Below, one piece after another: positions 45,293 to 57,448 of a stretch of 64,000 bases of DNA. This DNA comes from Sandaracinobacter neustonicus (GTDB lineage: Bacteria > Pseudomonadota > Alphaproteobacteria > Sphingomonadales > Sphingomonadaceae): the NCBI RefSeq assembly GCF_006385875.1, contig NZ_VFSU01000032.1:92322-156321 (forward strand). Direction: 5' to 3'. Position 1 is the first letter of the stretch. Every line of letters starts with the position of its first letter. A model generated the notes under the pieces. It made no database searches. It was not told the origin of the DNA and saw nothing but the letters and a program-made list of their open reading frames with translations. The position numbers and the translations under genes are program-made.

Positions 45293-45939
45293 TGTCTCTT
45301 TCTCCTGCGGAGGCGTTCCCGCACGACGGTGACGATGGTGAACGGAAGCACAATCGGCTTCAGCACCTCCATCCACGCGGGCATGACCTTCTGCACATTT
45401 TCCGAAAACAGCACGCCCACATGGCGCAGCACGATCTCGCGGTCGCACAGCGTTTCGAAACTGATCTCGCCATCATGGTTCGAAAACACCAGCATCGTCA
45501 CCTGAGACTGCGGCGAGATATATTCAAACTCGATCACCCGCTCTCCGCGAACGGCAGGGGGGCGCGCCACTGCCACGGCATTGGGCGTGGGCGGCACCAC
45601 CATGCCCAGCAGCAGCGGCTCATCGGTGGGGATATTGTTGAACGGCCGATAACGCAGCCGCAATTCCACCTCGTGGAACACGCTGCGCGTGTTGTTCTCC
45701 AGCACGACCTCCTGCTGGACCACGCGCGGATATTGCCTGCCCTGCCAGCTCAGTTCCACGCCTTCGGGCACATAGATGGTGATCTTACGATCATCATGCA
45801 CTTCTACCCGCAGCCGCCGACCGGCCCGGTCCATCACATCCTCCAGCCAGGGCCGCAGCGTCGCCCCGGCGATCAGCATCAGGCCGCCGACAACGCCGAC
45901 AACCAGCAGAAAATCGCTGAAGGAAATCGAACTGGGCAA
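45289..45939 (-). CDS. membrane protein of unknown function inside the pdh operon
   Basis: 216 residues from a TTG (45939) preceded by GAGGAG ten bases upstream; the longer frame runs into pdhC. One membrane helix near the N-terminus (FLLVVGVVGGLMLIAGATL), a soluble beta-rich domain (VEVHDDRKITIYVPEGVEL, EVELRLRYRPFNNIP, VIEFEYISPQSQVTMLVF), and a possible second membrane-associated stretch (VLKPIVLPFTIVTVV) before a basic tail RERLRRRKRQ. It lies 22 bp after pdhC and overlaps lpdA by ATGA, so it is co-translated with E2 and E3. I do not recognise the family. Confidence 0.75.
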   Translation of the reverse strand: MPSSISFSDFLLVVGVVGGLMLIAGATLRPWLEDVMDRAGRRLRVEVHDDRKITIYVPEGVELSWQGRQYPRVVQQEVVLENNTRSVFHEVELRLRYRPFNNIPTDEPLLLGMVVPPTPNAVAVARPPAVRGERVIEFEYISPQSQVTMLVFSNHDGEISFETLCDREIVLRHVGVLFSENVQKVMPAWMEVLKPIVLPFTIVTVVRERLRRRKRQ

Positions 45940-45961
45940 GCGTCCGCTTCTCCTCGCCGGG

Positions 45962-47242
45962 CTAGGCCAGCATCCCCAGCGGGGCTTCCACCAGTCGCTT
46001 GAAGGCCGCCATGAATTCCGCGCCCACCGCGCCATCGATGGCACGGTGATCGAAGCTGCCCGTCGCGCTCATCACCGTCGCGATGGCCAGTTCGTCATTC
46101 ACGACATAGGGTCGCTTCTCTCCGGCTCCCACGGCCAGAATCAGCGCCTCGGGCGGATTGATCACCGCATCGAACTGCTTGATTCCGAACATGCCCAGGT
46201 TGGAGATGCTGGCGGTGCCGCCGGTATACTCCGATGGCTGCAGCTTGCCGTCCTTCGCCCGCGCGGCCAGATCCTTCATCTCGGTGGCGATCTGGCTCAG
46301 CCGCTTGTTGGCGGCATCGCGGATCACCGGGGTGATCAGCCCGCCCGGAATCGCCACCGCCACGGAGATATCGGCGCGGCTGAACTTCTTCAGCACATCG
46401 CCCGCAAAGCTGACATTGGCATCCGGCACCTGCAGCAGCGCCAGCGCCTCGGCCTTGACCAGAAGGTCGTTCACGCTGAGCTTGATACCCTGTGTTTCCA
46501 GCGCCTTGTTCAAATCCGTTCGCAGTTTCAACAAGGCGTCCAGCTGCACATCCACGGTCAGATAATAATGCGGAACCTGCTGCTTTGATTCCGTCAGCCG
46601 CCGCGCGATGGTCTTGCGCATGTTGCTCAGTTTCACGGCCTCGAACGGCGCGGCAGCCTCTGCTGCGGCCGATGGCTTCGCGGCAGGCGCAGCAATCGGC
46701 GCGGCGGCCACAGGCTGGGCCACGGGGGCAGCCACTTTGCCGGCCGCCGCTTCCACATCGGCCTTCACGATCCGCCCATGCGGTCCGCTGCCCGTCACAC
46801 TACCCAGATCGACGCCCATTTGCTGCGCGATGCGGCGTGCCAGCGGGCTGGCGATATGGCGTGTGCCAGAGGAAACAGGCGCTGCAACCGGCGCAGGAGC
46901 GGGCGGCGCAGGAGCAGGTTCGGCCACCTTGGGCGCAGCTTCAACAGCCGCAACCGGAGCAGCAACCGGCTTGGCAGCTGGCGGCGGAGACGCCTCTTCA
47001 CCCTCCCCTTGCAGCCGCGCGATCACTGCGTTCACCTTCACCTCTTCCGTGCCTTCCGGCACCAGAATCTCGGTGACAACGCCCTCGTCCACGGCTTCCA
47101 CTTCCATGGTCGCCTTGTCGGTTTCGATTTCTGCAATGACGTCGCCGGGCTTTACGGCATCGCCAACCTTCACATGCCATTTCGCCAGCGTGCCCGTTTC
47201 CATCGTGGGCGAAAGGGCCGGCATGGTGATATCGATTGCCAT
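45962..47242 (-). CDS. pdhC: pyruvate dehydrogenase E2 (dihydrolipoamide acetyltransferase)
   Basis: 426 residues. One lipoyl domain (residues 1-80, lipoyl-Lys in [13 protein letters not shown] near residue 43), an Ala/Pro linker, a peripheral-subunit-binding domain ([19 protein letters not shown]), and the catalytic domain ending [20 protein letters not shown] with the active-site His. It transfers acetyl groups to CoA. It is 12 bp downstream of pdhB. Confidence 0.96.
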   Translation of the reverse strand: MAIDITMPALSPTMETGTLAKWHVKVGDAVKPGDVIAEIETDKATMEVEAVDEGVVTEILVPEGTEEVKVNAVIARLQGEGEEASPPPAAKPVAAPVAAVEAAPKVAEPAPAPPAPAPVAAPVSSGTRHIASPLARRIAQQMGVDLGSVTGSGPHGRIVKADVEAAAGKVAAPVAQPVAAAPIAAPAAKPSAAAEAAAPFEAVKLSNMRKTIARRLTESKQQVPHYYLTVDVQLDALLKLRTDLNKALETQGIKLSVNDLLVKAEALALLQVPDANVSFAGDVLKKFSRADISVAVAIPGGLITPVIRDAANKRLSQIATEMKDLAARAKDGKLQPSEYTGGTASISNLGMFGIKQFDAVINPPEALILAVGAGEKRPYVVNDELAIATVMSATGSFDHRAIDGAVGAEFMAAFKRLVEAPLGMLA

Positions 47243-47254
47243 GTTTTCAGCCCC

Positions 47255-48613
47255 TTACAGAATGGATTTCACAGCGGCCACAACATCGGCCGCCTTCACC
47301 AACGCCGCCTTTTCCAGATTATTGGCATAGGGCAGCGGCACGTCCTTGTTCGTCACCCGCAGCACCGGCGCATCCAGATCGTCGAAGCCCTTCGTCATGG
47401 CGATGGCAATGATCTCAGAGGAAATGCTGCACACCGGCCAGCCCTCCTCCACCACCACCATGCGGTTGGTTTTCTTCAGGCTGGCCAGCACCGCCGCTTC
47501 GTCCAGCGGCCTCAGAGAGCGCAGATCCAGCACTTCGGCCTCGATCCCCTCGGCCGCCAGCGTCGCGGCCGCCTCCAGCGCAATTCCAACACCGATGGAA
47601 TAGGAGACCAGCGTCACATGGCCGCCCTCGCGGTAAAGCCGGGCCTTACCGATCGGCACCACATGCTCGCCCTCCGGCACCTCGAAGCTGTGCCCGTAAA
47701 GCAGCTCATTCTCCAGAAACACCACCGGATCGGGCGAGCGGATTGCCGATTTCAGCAAGCCCTTGGCATCCGCCGCATCATAAGGAGACAGCACGATAAG
47801 CCCCGGAACGCTGGCATACCACGGCCCGTAATTCTGGCTATGCTGCGCAGCAACGCGCGAAGCCGCGCCGTTCGGCCCGCGAAACACGATGGGGCAGCGC
47901 ATCTGCCCGCCCGACATATAATTGGTTTTCGCAGCAGAATTGATAATATGATCAATGGCCTGCATGGCAAAGTTAAACGTCATGAACTCCACAACAGGCT
48001 TCAACCCGCCCATCGCCGCGCCAACGCCAAGCCCGGCAAAGCCATATTCGGTGATCGGCGTATCCACCACGCGCTTGTCGCCGAACTCGTCCAGCAAGCC
48101 CTGCGTCACCTTGTAGGCGCCCTGATACTGGGCGACTTCCTCGCCCATCACGAACACCGATTCGTCGGCGCGCATTTCCTCGGCCATCGCGTCGCGCAGC
48201 GCTTCGCGCACCGTCTGCTTGCGGGTCGCGCCATCGAACACCGCCGCCGTCGCCGGGGTCAGTTCCACCGGTGCGGGCGCAGGCGCATCCACCTTCACCG
48301 CAGCATCCTTCTCCGGGGCCTCGGTCGGCTCAGGCGCCGTCACTTTCGGCGCCACCGTGGCAGAAGGCGCATCTTCGCCCTCCAGCGCGATCACGGCGAT
48401 GGTCGTCCCCACCTTCACGCCATCGGTTCCAGCTGCGACATCCAGAGACACAATTGTGCCGGCCTCATCGGCTTCCAGCTCCATCGTCGCCTTATCGGTC
48501 TCGATCTCGGCGATCACCTGTCCCGGCTTCACCACATCGCCCGGCTTCACATGCCAGGCGGCGAGCGTCCCCTCCTCCATCGTGGGGGACATCGCAGGCA
48601 GCTTCAGTTCCAT
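47255..48613 (-). CDS. pdhB: pyruvate dehydrogenase E1 beta with N-terminal lipoyl domain
   Basis: 452 residues, longer than the approximately 325-residue E1-beta because residues 1-80 form a lipoyl domain ([16 protein letters not shown]). A linker of Pro/Ala/Glu leads into the E1-beta core ([54 protein letters not shown]). The fused lipoyl domain is characteristic of many alphaproteobacterial complexes. Start overlaps the pdhA stop by one base (TGATG). Confidence 0.96.
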   Translation of the reverse strand: MELKLPAMSPTMEEGTLAAWHVKPGDVVKPGQVIAEIETDKATMELEADEAGTIVSLDVAAGTDGVKVGTTIAVIALEGEDAPSATVAPKVTAPEPTEAPEKDAAVKVDAPAPAPVELTPATAAVFDGATRKQTVREALRDAMAEEMRADESVFVMGEEVAQYQGAYKVTQGLLDEFGDKRVVDTPITEYGFAGLGVGAAMGGLKPVVEFMTFNFAMQAIDHIINSAAKTNYMSGGQMRCPIVFRGPNGAASRVAAQHSQNYGPWYASVPGLIVLSPYDAADAKGLLKSAIRSPDPVVFLENELLYGHSFEVPEGEHVVPIGKARLYREGGHVTLVSYSIGVGIALEAAATLAAEGIEAEVLDLRSLRPLDEAAVLASLKKTNRMVVVEEGWPVCSISSEIIAIAMTKGFDDLDAPVLRVTNKDVPLPYANNLEKAALVKAADVVAAVKSIL

Positions 48614-49743
48614 CAGTAAGTCCCCACCAGAACGTCCGTATAAAGCTCGGACAATTCCGGCTCCGGCGCTTGTTCCGCAAAGTCCGCAGCTTCCGCCACG
48701 ATCTTCTTGATTTCCTGCTCGATGGCCTTGAACCAGGCCTCGTCGGCGTCGCCTCGCTCCAGCATTTCCCGCTTGGCGTGATCGATGGGATCGCGATTTT
48801 CGCGCATCGTCTGCACCTCCTCGCGGCTGCGATACTTCGCGGGGTCAGACATGGAGTGGCCGCGATAGCGGTAGGTCTTCATCTCCAGCAGGATCGGCCC
48901 ATGGCCGCCATTCACCCACTCCAGCGCCACGGCCGCAGCACCACGCACCGCCAGCACGTCCATACCGTCCACCTGCATGCCCGGAATGCGGAAACTCTCG
49001 CCCCGGCGATACAATTGGTCCTCGGCAGAGGCACGGTTCACCGAAGTGCCCATGGCATATTGGTTGTTCTCGATCACGAAGATCACCGGCAGCTTCCACA
49101 GCTCGGCCATGTTGAAGGCCTCATAGACCTGCCCCTGATTGGCAGCCCCATCGCCGAAATAGGCCAGCGCCACGCCGCCATCGCCCTTATATTTGTGCGC
49201 AAAGCCCAGCCCCGCGCCGATCGGCACCTGCGCGCCGACGATGCCGTGCCCGCCGTAAAAGCCCTGCTCCACAGAGAACATGTGCATGGAGCCGCCCTTC
49301 CCCCGGCTGATCCCGGCGGCGCGGCCCGTCAGTTCGGCCATGATTTCCTTCGGATCGATGTGGCAGGCCAGCATATGCCCATGGTCGCGATAGCCGGTGA
49401 CAACGCTGTCCTTGCCCGGCACGATCGCCGATTGCAGGCCGGTCACCACCGCTTCCTGGCCGATATACAGGTGACAGAAGCCGCCGATCAGCCCCATGCC
49501 ATAGAGCTGCCCGGCCTTCTCCTCGAAGCGGCGGATCAGCAGCATCATGCGGTAATAGTCGCGATACTCGTCCGCCGTCGGCTCATGGCGCGTCATGTTG
49601 GGGAGCAATTCCATATGCCCCTTCACGGCAGGCGTCTTCGCGCCCGACTTCATTGCGGGCGTGTGCGCGCCCGACTTCCTTGCGGGCGTGTGTGCGCCCG
49701 ACGTTCCGGCCCCGGCGCTTGCCGCACCCTTTGCCTTTGCCAC
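48613..49743 (-). CDS. pdhA: pyruvate dehydrogenase E1 alpha
   Basis: 376 residues from GTG 49743, chosen because GAGGGG lies 8-13 bases upstream; a TTG at 49758 is the longer alternative. Residues about 15-45 are three 9-residue repeats ([27 protein letters not shown]). The catalytic part begins [20 protein letters not shown]; the ThDP motif is [18 protein letters not shown], and [15 protein letters not shown] carries the phosphorylation-loop-like region. First gene of the pdh operon, downstream of ftsB. Confidence 0.95.
   Translation of the reverse strand: MAKAKGAASAGAGTSGAHTPARKSGAHTPAMKSGAKTPAVKGHMELLPNMTRHEPTADEYRDYYRMMLLIRRFEEKAGQLYGMGLIGGFCHLYIGQEAVVTGLQSAIVPGKDSVVTGYRDHGHMLACHIDPKEIMAELTGRAAGISRGKGGSMHMFSVEQGFYGGHGIVGAQVPIGAGLGFAHKYKGDGGVALAYFGDGAANQGQVYEAFNMAELWKLPVIFVIENNQYAMGTSVNRASAEDQLYRRGESFRIPGMQVDGMDVLAVRGAAAVALEWVNGGHGPILLEMKTYRYRGHSMSDPAKYRSREEVQTMRENRDPIDHAKREMLERGDADEAWFKAIEQEIKKIVAEAADFAEQAPEPELSELYTDVLVGTY
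49628..49708. repeat. three 27-bp in-frame tandem repeats in pdhA
   Basis: Units at 49628-49654, 49655-49681 and 49682-49708 differ by only a few bases and encode the 9-residue basic/Pro repeats near the E1-alpha N-terminus. Unit length is a multiple of three, so copy-number change keeps the frame. Confidence 0.85.
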
Positions 49744-49942
49744 TGGCAGTCCCCTCAATCCTCATCGCGGTCGATCAACGGCCGCCCCTTCGGCAAAAAT
49801 GCCATTGCGCCGTTCTACCGGGGATGCCCCAAGTTTCAACCGCCGGTCCCGGCCTATCTCCTATCTCAGAATACGAATTCCAGTGCGACATTTGCCCTGC
49901 CCGGGCCAGCGACGCCCCAATTGCGCACGGCTCCGCGTAAGT

Positions 49943-50275
49943 TCAGTTGCGCGCGGCTCCGCGCGGCGCATCCAACGGGACGATCACTTCATCGGGCCGA
50001 ATCACGCCCAGATGGCGACGCACCAGTTCGTCCGCATAGTCGGGATCTGCGCCTTTCGGATTCAACAGGTCGATATTTCGCCCCAGCGCAGCCTTGCGCG
50101 CAGCCAGCGCAGCATGCTGTTCGGAAAGCTCATGCTTGGAACGGCGGATATCATCCAGCGCGAAATAGCCCGACGAGCCGAACAGCGCGTGGGTTCCGAA
50201 ATAGAGAATCACAAGCAGGCACAGCGCCGGAAGCGCAGCGCGCTTCATCAGATCGACAAGAGAGGCGGGGTGCAT
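49943..50275 (-). CDS. FtsB/DivIC-like septum formation protein
   Basis: 110 residues. A single N-terminal membrane helix (ALPALCLLVILYFGTHALFG) followed by a coiled coil (RRSKHELSEQHAALAARKAAL) and a conserved end (DYADELVRRHLGVIRPDEVIVP), the DivIC/FtsB pattern. It bridges FtsL and FtsQ at the division site. The start at 50275 (MHPASLVD) is uncertain; ATG 50248 (MKRAALP) would also leave the helix intact. It lies 200 bp upstream of pdhA on the same strand. Confidence 0.85.
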   Translation of the reverse strand: MHPASLVDLMKRAALPALCLLVILYFGTHALFGSSGYFALDDIRRSKHELSEQHAALAARKAALGRNIDLLNPKGADPDYADELVRRHLGVIRPDEVIVPLDAPRGAARN

Positions 50276-50671
50276 AATTCACAGAATCACGCGCGCCCGA
50301 ATCAGTCAAGGGCGGTCCCCGCGAATCACAAATTGACATGATTCCAGCCAACCCGGCGCTCCCGGAAACAGCCCGGCGCGGGTGAATCCGCAAAAGCCGC
50401 CCAGCCCATCGCTTGCCGGCAAACAATCCTATGAACCCAATATCTTGTAGGTCAATTTGTTAACACGCTACGTGAAGATTATGTTCACACACCATATGAA
50501 GATCACGGACTCGTGGCACGAGTGTTGCAAATTTGCCGCACCGCACCCATTCCGATCGTGAATAAATGTAAACGGGTGATTTCTTATCTTTAACACTCGT
50601 TCGTAACCGGATATCCCATCGTTAACGGGCGGAAAACAATAACGGGTCGCCCTGATAAACGGAGAGACGCC
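50276..50671. promoter_or_regulatory. 396-bp A/T-richer regulatory region between ftsB and the LPNTG gene
   Basis: No gene. Besides the sigma-54 site it holds GTGAA/TTCAC arms (50472-50488) and a perfect 15-bp palindrome ACTCGTGGCACGAGT (50509-50523) that overlaps the -24 element. Two GAAGAT direct repeats lie between them (within 50474-50506). These could be activator-binding sequences. Confidence 0.5.
50514..50529 (+). promoter_or_regulatory. sigma-54 (RpoN) promoter, exact consensus
   Basis: TGGCACG - AGTG - TTGCA matches the -24/-12 consensus TGGCACG-N4-TTGCW at every defined base, with GG and GC 10 bp apart. Transcription would start near 50540, giving a leader of about 130 nt before the LPNTG protein gene on the same strand. 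Confidence 0.8.
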
Positions 50672-50977
50672 ATGTTCAGCCAACGTATGAAGGCAGGCGC
50701 CGCGCTCGTGATCCTCTCGGTCGGAGGATTTCCGGCACTCGCGCAAACCCAGGCAGAAGTCCCGGGGGCAAGTGCAATGACCGCAACACAGATCGTCACG
50801 GTTAAGACGACACCAGAAAAAGTCGCTTTTATTCAATCAGAACCAGATCGAGTCGCTTTCAAACAACCGAGCGGCAGTCAACTGCCGCCACTGCCGAACA
50901 CCGGCAATCTTGCAATGCTGATCACGGGCATCTGCCTGGCCGGCGTTGCAGCGAGCAGGCGTAAGGTCGCTGCCTGA
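50672..50977 (+). CDS. small exported protein with LPNTG-type C-terminal sorting signal
   Basis: 101 residues with GGAGAG upstream of the ATG. Signal peptide 1-24 (cleavage after ALA). The mature part is short and polar with an internal repeat PEKVAFIQ / PDRVAFKQ (residues 48-65). The C-terminus is tripartite: LPPLPNTG (LPNTG at 74-78), a hydrophobic stretch 80-94 (LAMLITGICLAGVAA), and SRRK at 95-98. This is the layout of a sortase or exosortase-type substrate, but LPXTG is a Gram-positive motif and is unusual here. A strong terminator follows. No processing enzyme is in the window. Confidence 0.8.
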   Translation: MFSQRMKAGAALVILSVGGFPALAQTQAEVPGASAMTATQIVTVKTTPEKVAFIQSEPDRVAFKQPSGSQLPPLPNTGNLAMLITGICLAGVAASRRKVAA

Positions 50978-51012
50978 TCGCAAACTTCCAACCCTAGAGT
51001 AATAAAAATCCT

Positions 51013-51045
51013 GGGGGCCCGGCTTCATATGAAGCCGGGCCCCTT
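51013..51045 (+). terminator. terminator of the LPNTG gene
   Basis: GGGGCCCGGCTTC / GAAGCCGGGCCCC with an ATAT loop, followed by TTTCTAATTTT; 13-bp perfect stem. Confidence 0.85.
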
Positions 51046-51067
51046 TCTAATTTTGCTTGCACGGCAC

Positions 51068-51101
51068 ATGAAAAAGGGCGCGGAGAAACATCCCGCGCCC
51101 C
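51068..51101 (-). terminator. terminator of eno
   Basis: On the minus strand GGGCGCGGGATGTTTCTCCG, with GCGCCC closing the stem, is followed by TTTTTC, about 20 bp after the eno stop. Confidence 0.75.
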
Positions 51102-51119
51102 AATCAGATAATGCTGTGA

Positions 51120-52424
<1,305 letters not shown>

Positions 52425-52616
52425 TCAATCGGTCCACGGTCGCTTACAGCCGCACGGGCAAAGTTCAACCTCCGGCAGCGTCGCCCTGCCCTTCGTTAAA
52501 CATCAACCTGCCCGTCCTGATTACCTGCGCAGGCGTTTCGGCGGCTTGCGCCCAGCGGCCCCGCCTCGCTAGGTTTCGCCGATGGGGCGGCCGCCCGCCG
52601 ACCTTGCAGGAGCCGA

Positions 52617-52931
52617 ATGATGTCCGACGAACAGCCGCAGGAACAGATCGAGCTGGATCCCGTGGTGGTCGTCGCGCGGATTACCACGCTGGAGATGCTG
52701 GTGCGGCAGATGATGGTGGTGCAGCTGCGCCTGCTGGCCGATGGCGGCCATATCGAGCTGACGCCCAGCTATGTGCAGAATCTGGCGAACGCCTATGCGG
52801 AAAAGGTGGACGAATCGACCATCATCGAAAGCAATTCGGCCGATGTGAATTACGCCTTCAAGCTGAACGTGCTGCACCAGCTGGAGCGATTTTTCGACGA
52901 GATCGGCGCGCATCTGAAATCAAATCCTTGA
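52617..52931 (+). CDS. small conserved hypothetical protein
   Basis: 104 residues. ATG 52617 is followed directly by a second ATG (52620), and CAGGAG lies 5 bp upstream. The sequence is helical and acidic at the start (MMSDEQPQEQIELDPVVVVA), continuing ITTLEMLVRQMMVVQLRLLA and VNYAFKLNVLHQLERFFDEI. No signal peptide or known domain is seen. It lies between eno (divergent) and tRNA-Cys. Confidence 0.65.
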   Translation: MMSDEQPQEQIELDPVVVVARITTLEMLVRQMMVVQLRLLADGGHIELTPSYVQNLANAYAEKVDESTIIESNSADVNYAFKLNVLHQLERFFDEIGAHLKSNP

Positions 52932-53001
52932 AGGCATATTGAGCCCACGGGGGGTTCCATTGCCATTGCACCCCTGCTAGACGCCCGCTTCCGCGCGTCG
53001 A

Positions 53002-53075
53002 GGCCCGATGGCGGAGTGGTGACGTAGCGGACTGCAAATCCGTGCACGCCGGTTCGATTCCGGCTCGGGCCTCCA
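53002..53075 (+). tRNA. tRNA-Cys (anticodon GCA)
   Basis: GGCCCGA and TCGGGCC form the 7-bp acceptor stem; the discriminator is T and CCA is encoded (53073-53075). The anticodon loop is CTGCAAA with GCA at its centre, and GTTCGATTC forms the T loop. U73 and GCA are the cysteine identity elements. Confidence 0.95.
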
Positions 53076-53147
53076 GTTTTCCTCCCGCGCGCTTCCCAAA
53101 CCATTCGCAAAAGCCGCCCCGCGGACGCTCTGGTAGCACTGCCTTTT

Positions 53148-53290
53148 GCGCGTCATTTTAACGCGTATTCACTTTTTACATCAATTTAATAATTGATATA
53201 ACATATTGTTTTATATTGATTTTATTATTTTACTGATATTTTACATTAATTAATCAATCATCAACGAAAAGCCGTTTTGGATTTCGCTTA
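53148..53290. other. strongly A/T-rich patch next to tRNA-Cys
   Basis: The 262-bp gap between tRNA-Cys and ung holds no gene. Its middle is almost only A/T over more than 100 bp, unlike the rest of the window, and contains a palindrome ATCAATT-TAAT-AATTGAT (53180-53197) and several ATTAAT/TTGAT words. Confidence 0.7.
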
Positions 53291-53337
53291 AAATGTGAAG
53301 ATGGGTCGGCTGAATGCGGCCGCTCGGGCCGCCGACG

Positions 53338-54027
53338 TCAGGTCAGGGCTGGCAAGCGCCAGTCCACAGGGCCAAGCCCGGACGACTCCAGAAACACGTT
53401 CGCGCGCGAAAAGTGCTTCGAACCGAAAAAGCCGCCATGTGCGGACAGTGGCGAGGGGTGTACCGATTTCAGCACCAGATGCCGCGAGCCGTCCACGAAA
53501 CCCGCCTTGCGCTGGGCGTGGCTCCCCCACAGCATGAACACCGCCGGATCGGGCCGTTCGGCCACGCGGCGCACCACCGCGTCAGTGAATCGCTCCCACC
53601 CCCGCCCGGCGTGAGAGGCGGCCTTGCCATCCTCCACTGTCAGCACACTGTTCAGCAGCAGCACGCCCTGCTCTGCCCAGCTTTCCAGAAAACCGTGGCG
53701 TGCCGGTTCGATACCCAGATCGCCCTTCAGTTCCTTGTAGATGTTCACCAGAGACGGCGGAATCTTCACGCCGGGCTGCACGGAAAAGCACAACCCATGC
53801 GCCTGCCCCGGCCCATGGTAAGGGTCTTGCCCCAATATCACCACGCGCACCTTGTTCAGCGGAGTCAGGTCCAGCGCGCGAAACCAGTTCGAGGCGCGCG
53901 GGTAAATCCGCTTGCCCGCTTCGCGCTCCGCCACAAGGAAAGCACGCAAGTCGCGCATGTAGGGCTGCTCAAATTCCTCCGCCAGCGCGTGGCGCCAGCT
54001 CTCCTCCAGCTTGATCTCGCTGCTCAC
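53338..54027 (-). CDS. ung: uracil-DNA glycosylase
   Basis: 229 residues from GTG 54027. Catalytic Asp in [20 protein letters not shown] near residue 63, [28 protein letters not shown], and the His loop [16 protein letters not shown]. It removes uracil from DNA. The GTGA overlap with the eda stop (54024-54027) fixes the start. Last gene of the long carbon-metabolism run, functionally unrelated to it. Confidence 0.96.
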   Translation of the reverse strand: MSSEIKLEESWRHALAEEFEQPYMRDLRAFLVAEREAGKRIYPRASNWFRALDLTPLNKVRVVILGQDPYHGPGQAHGLCFSVQPGVKIPPSLVNIYKELKGDLGIEPARHGFLESWAEQGVLLLNSVLTVEDGKAASHAGRGWERFTDAVVRRVAERPDPAVFMLWGSHAQRKAGFVDGSRHLVLKSVHPSPLSAHGGFFGSKHFSRANVFLESSGLGPVDWRLPALT

Positions 54028-54635
54028 GCCAATGCGGCTGCGGCTTCGGCGGCGGCGTGGATCGCCTGAACGTCCGGCGCGCCCTTCCCCACCAGCCAGC
54101 TTCCGCCCACACACAGGACAGCGTCTTCCGCCAGCCAGTCCGGCGCGCTCGCCTGCGTGATGCCGCCAGTGGGACAGAAGCGCACATTGCGGAACGGCGC
54201 GGCCAGCGCTTTCAACGCCTTCAGCCCGCCCGCGGCTTCGGCCGGGAAGAATTTGAAACGATCCAGCCCCAGATCCAGCCCGCGCATGATGTCTCCGGCA
54301 TTGGCGACGCCGGGCAGGAAGGGAATCTCCCGGTCCAGCGCGGCATGGGCCAGCATTTCCGTCAGGCCCGGAGAGACGATGAACTCCGCACCCGCCGCGA
54401 TCGCCGCATCCAGATCGCGCGCGTTCAGCACCGTGCCTGCCCCCACCACCGCGCCGGGCACCTGCTTCATCGCGCGGATCACCTCCAGCGCACCCGCCGT
54501 GCGCAACGTCACTTCCAGCACGCGAAGCCCGCCCGCCACCAGTGCCTCGGCGATGGCCACGCCATGGCTCGGCTCGTCGATCACCAGCACCGGGATCACC
54601 GGCGCAAGCCGCATGATGGGTTCAATCGCGCTCAT
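54024..54635 (-). CDS. eda: 2-dehydro-3-deoxy-phosphogluconate aldolase
   Basis: 203 residues from ATG 54635 ([20 protein letters not shown]). Class I aldolase: [15 protein letters not shown] with catalytic Glu, [19 protein letters not shown], Schiff-base Lys in [12 protein letters not shown], and RFCPTGGI. It cleaves KDPG to pyruvate and glyceraldehyde-3-phosphate. Start overlaps the glk stop by ATGA. Confidence 0.97.
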   Translation of the reverse strand: MSAIEPIMRLAPVIPVLVIDEPSHGVAIAEALVAGGLRVLEVTLRTAGALEVIRAMKQVPGAVVGAGTVLNARDLDAAIAAGAEFIVSPGLTEMLAHAALDREIPFLPGVANAGDIMRGLDLGLDRFKFFPAEAAGGLKALKALAAPFRNVRFCPTGGITQASAPDWLAEDAVLCVGGSWLVGKGAPDVQAIHAAAEAAAALA

Positions 54636-55596
54636 AGCTGTTCCTTCGCGAAGCGGGCCGCCGCCGCGCCCAGCAGGCCCGGCTCCGGATGGGTGATGTG
54701 CAGGATCGGGATGGCCGTCATCCGCGCCTCGAACCGGCCTTTGGCGGTGAAACGCGAATGGAAGCCGGAGGGGCCAAGCAGATGGCGCACGCGCGGCAGC
54801 ATCCCCCCCGCCAGCACCACGGCTTCCGCTCCTTGGGCCAGCGCCAGATCGCCCACCACGGCACCCAGTGCCAAACACCAGCGATCGAAGGCGGATTGCG
54901 CCAACGCGTCCTTATCCTCCAGCGCCGCTTTCCACAGCGCGCTATCGTCGCGATGCGGCACCGCGCGCCCCTCGATGGCGGCCAGCGCGGAATGGACATT
55001 GGCAAAGCCCGAGCCAGAGACGATCCGCTCCACCGAAACCCGGCGGAAGCGTTTGCGCAACTGCTGCAGAATCTGGTCTTCCAGACTGTCCAGCGGGGCA
55101 TAATCCACATGCCCGCCTTCGGTCGCGATCACACGCGGCTGCGCACCCGTCAGCAGGATGGCCACGCCAAGGCCGGTTCCCGGGCCGATCACGCTGACGA
55201 CGCCCTCGTCCGGCAGCCCCTCATGCGGCCCGGCGATCCATTCAAGTTCATCCGTCCCGCATTTCGCCACGGCATGCGCCACGGCTGCGAAATCATTGAT
55301 GAACATCACAGATTTCAGCCCCAGCCGCTCCGCCGCCAAAGCCGGGCGGATCACCCACGGGTTGTTGGCGAGCGTGATCAGCTCCACATCGGTCGGGGCC
55401 GCCAGCGCGATTGCCGCGTGCGCCGGCACCTCGCGCCCCAGCCCGGCGCGATAGGTTTCGAAGGCGCTTTGCAGGCTGGCATGCTCCGCCACCTTCAGCT
55501 TGGCGATCTCGCTCAGGCTGATCGCGCCATCGGCTTGCCGGGTGGCGATGGCGAAGCGGCAATGCGTGCCGCCGATGTCGGCCGTGATCAGTTCCA

Positions 55597-55597
<1 letters not shown>
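54632..55597 (-). CDS. glk: glucokinase
   Basis: 321 residues. N-terminal phosphate loop ELITADIGGTHCRFAIA, FINDFAAVAHAV with catalytic Asp, SVIGPGTGLGVAIL, EGGHVDYAPLD, and VVLAGGMLPRV. It phosphorylates glucose to glucose-6-phosphate. The start is ATG 55597, overlapping the edd stop by one base; a GTG directly before it (55600) would add one residue. Confidence 0.96.
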
Positions 55598-57417
<1,820 letters not shown>

Positions 57418-57448
57418 GCGCGTTTACCCTTTCGGCCGCCCCATCATC

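Noticed and set aside
46778..48619. 613-aa open frame on the + strand
   Set aside because: Antisense to pdhC and pdhB; His/Arg-rich shadow.
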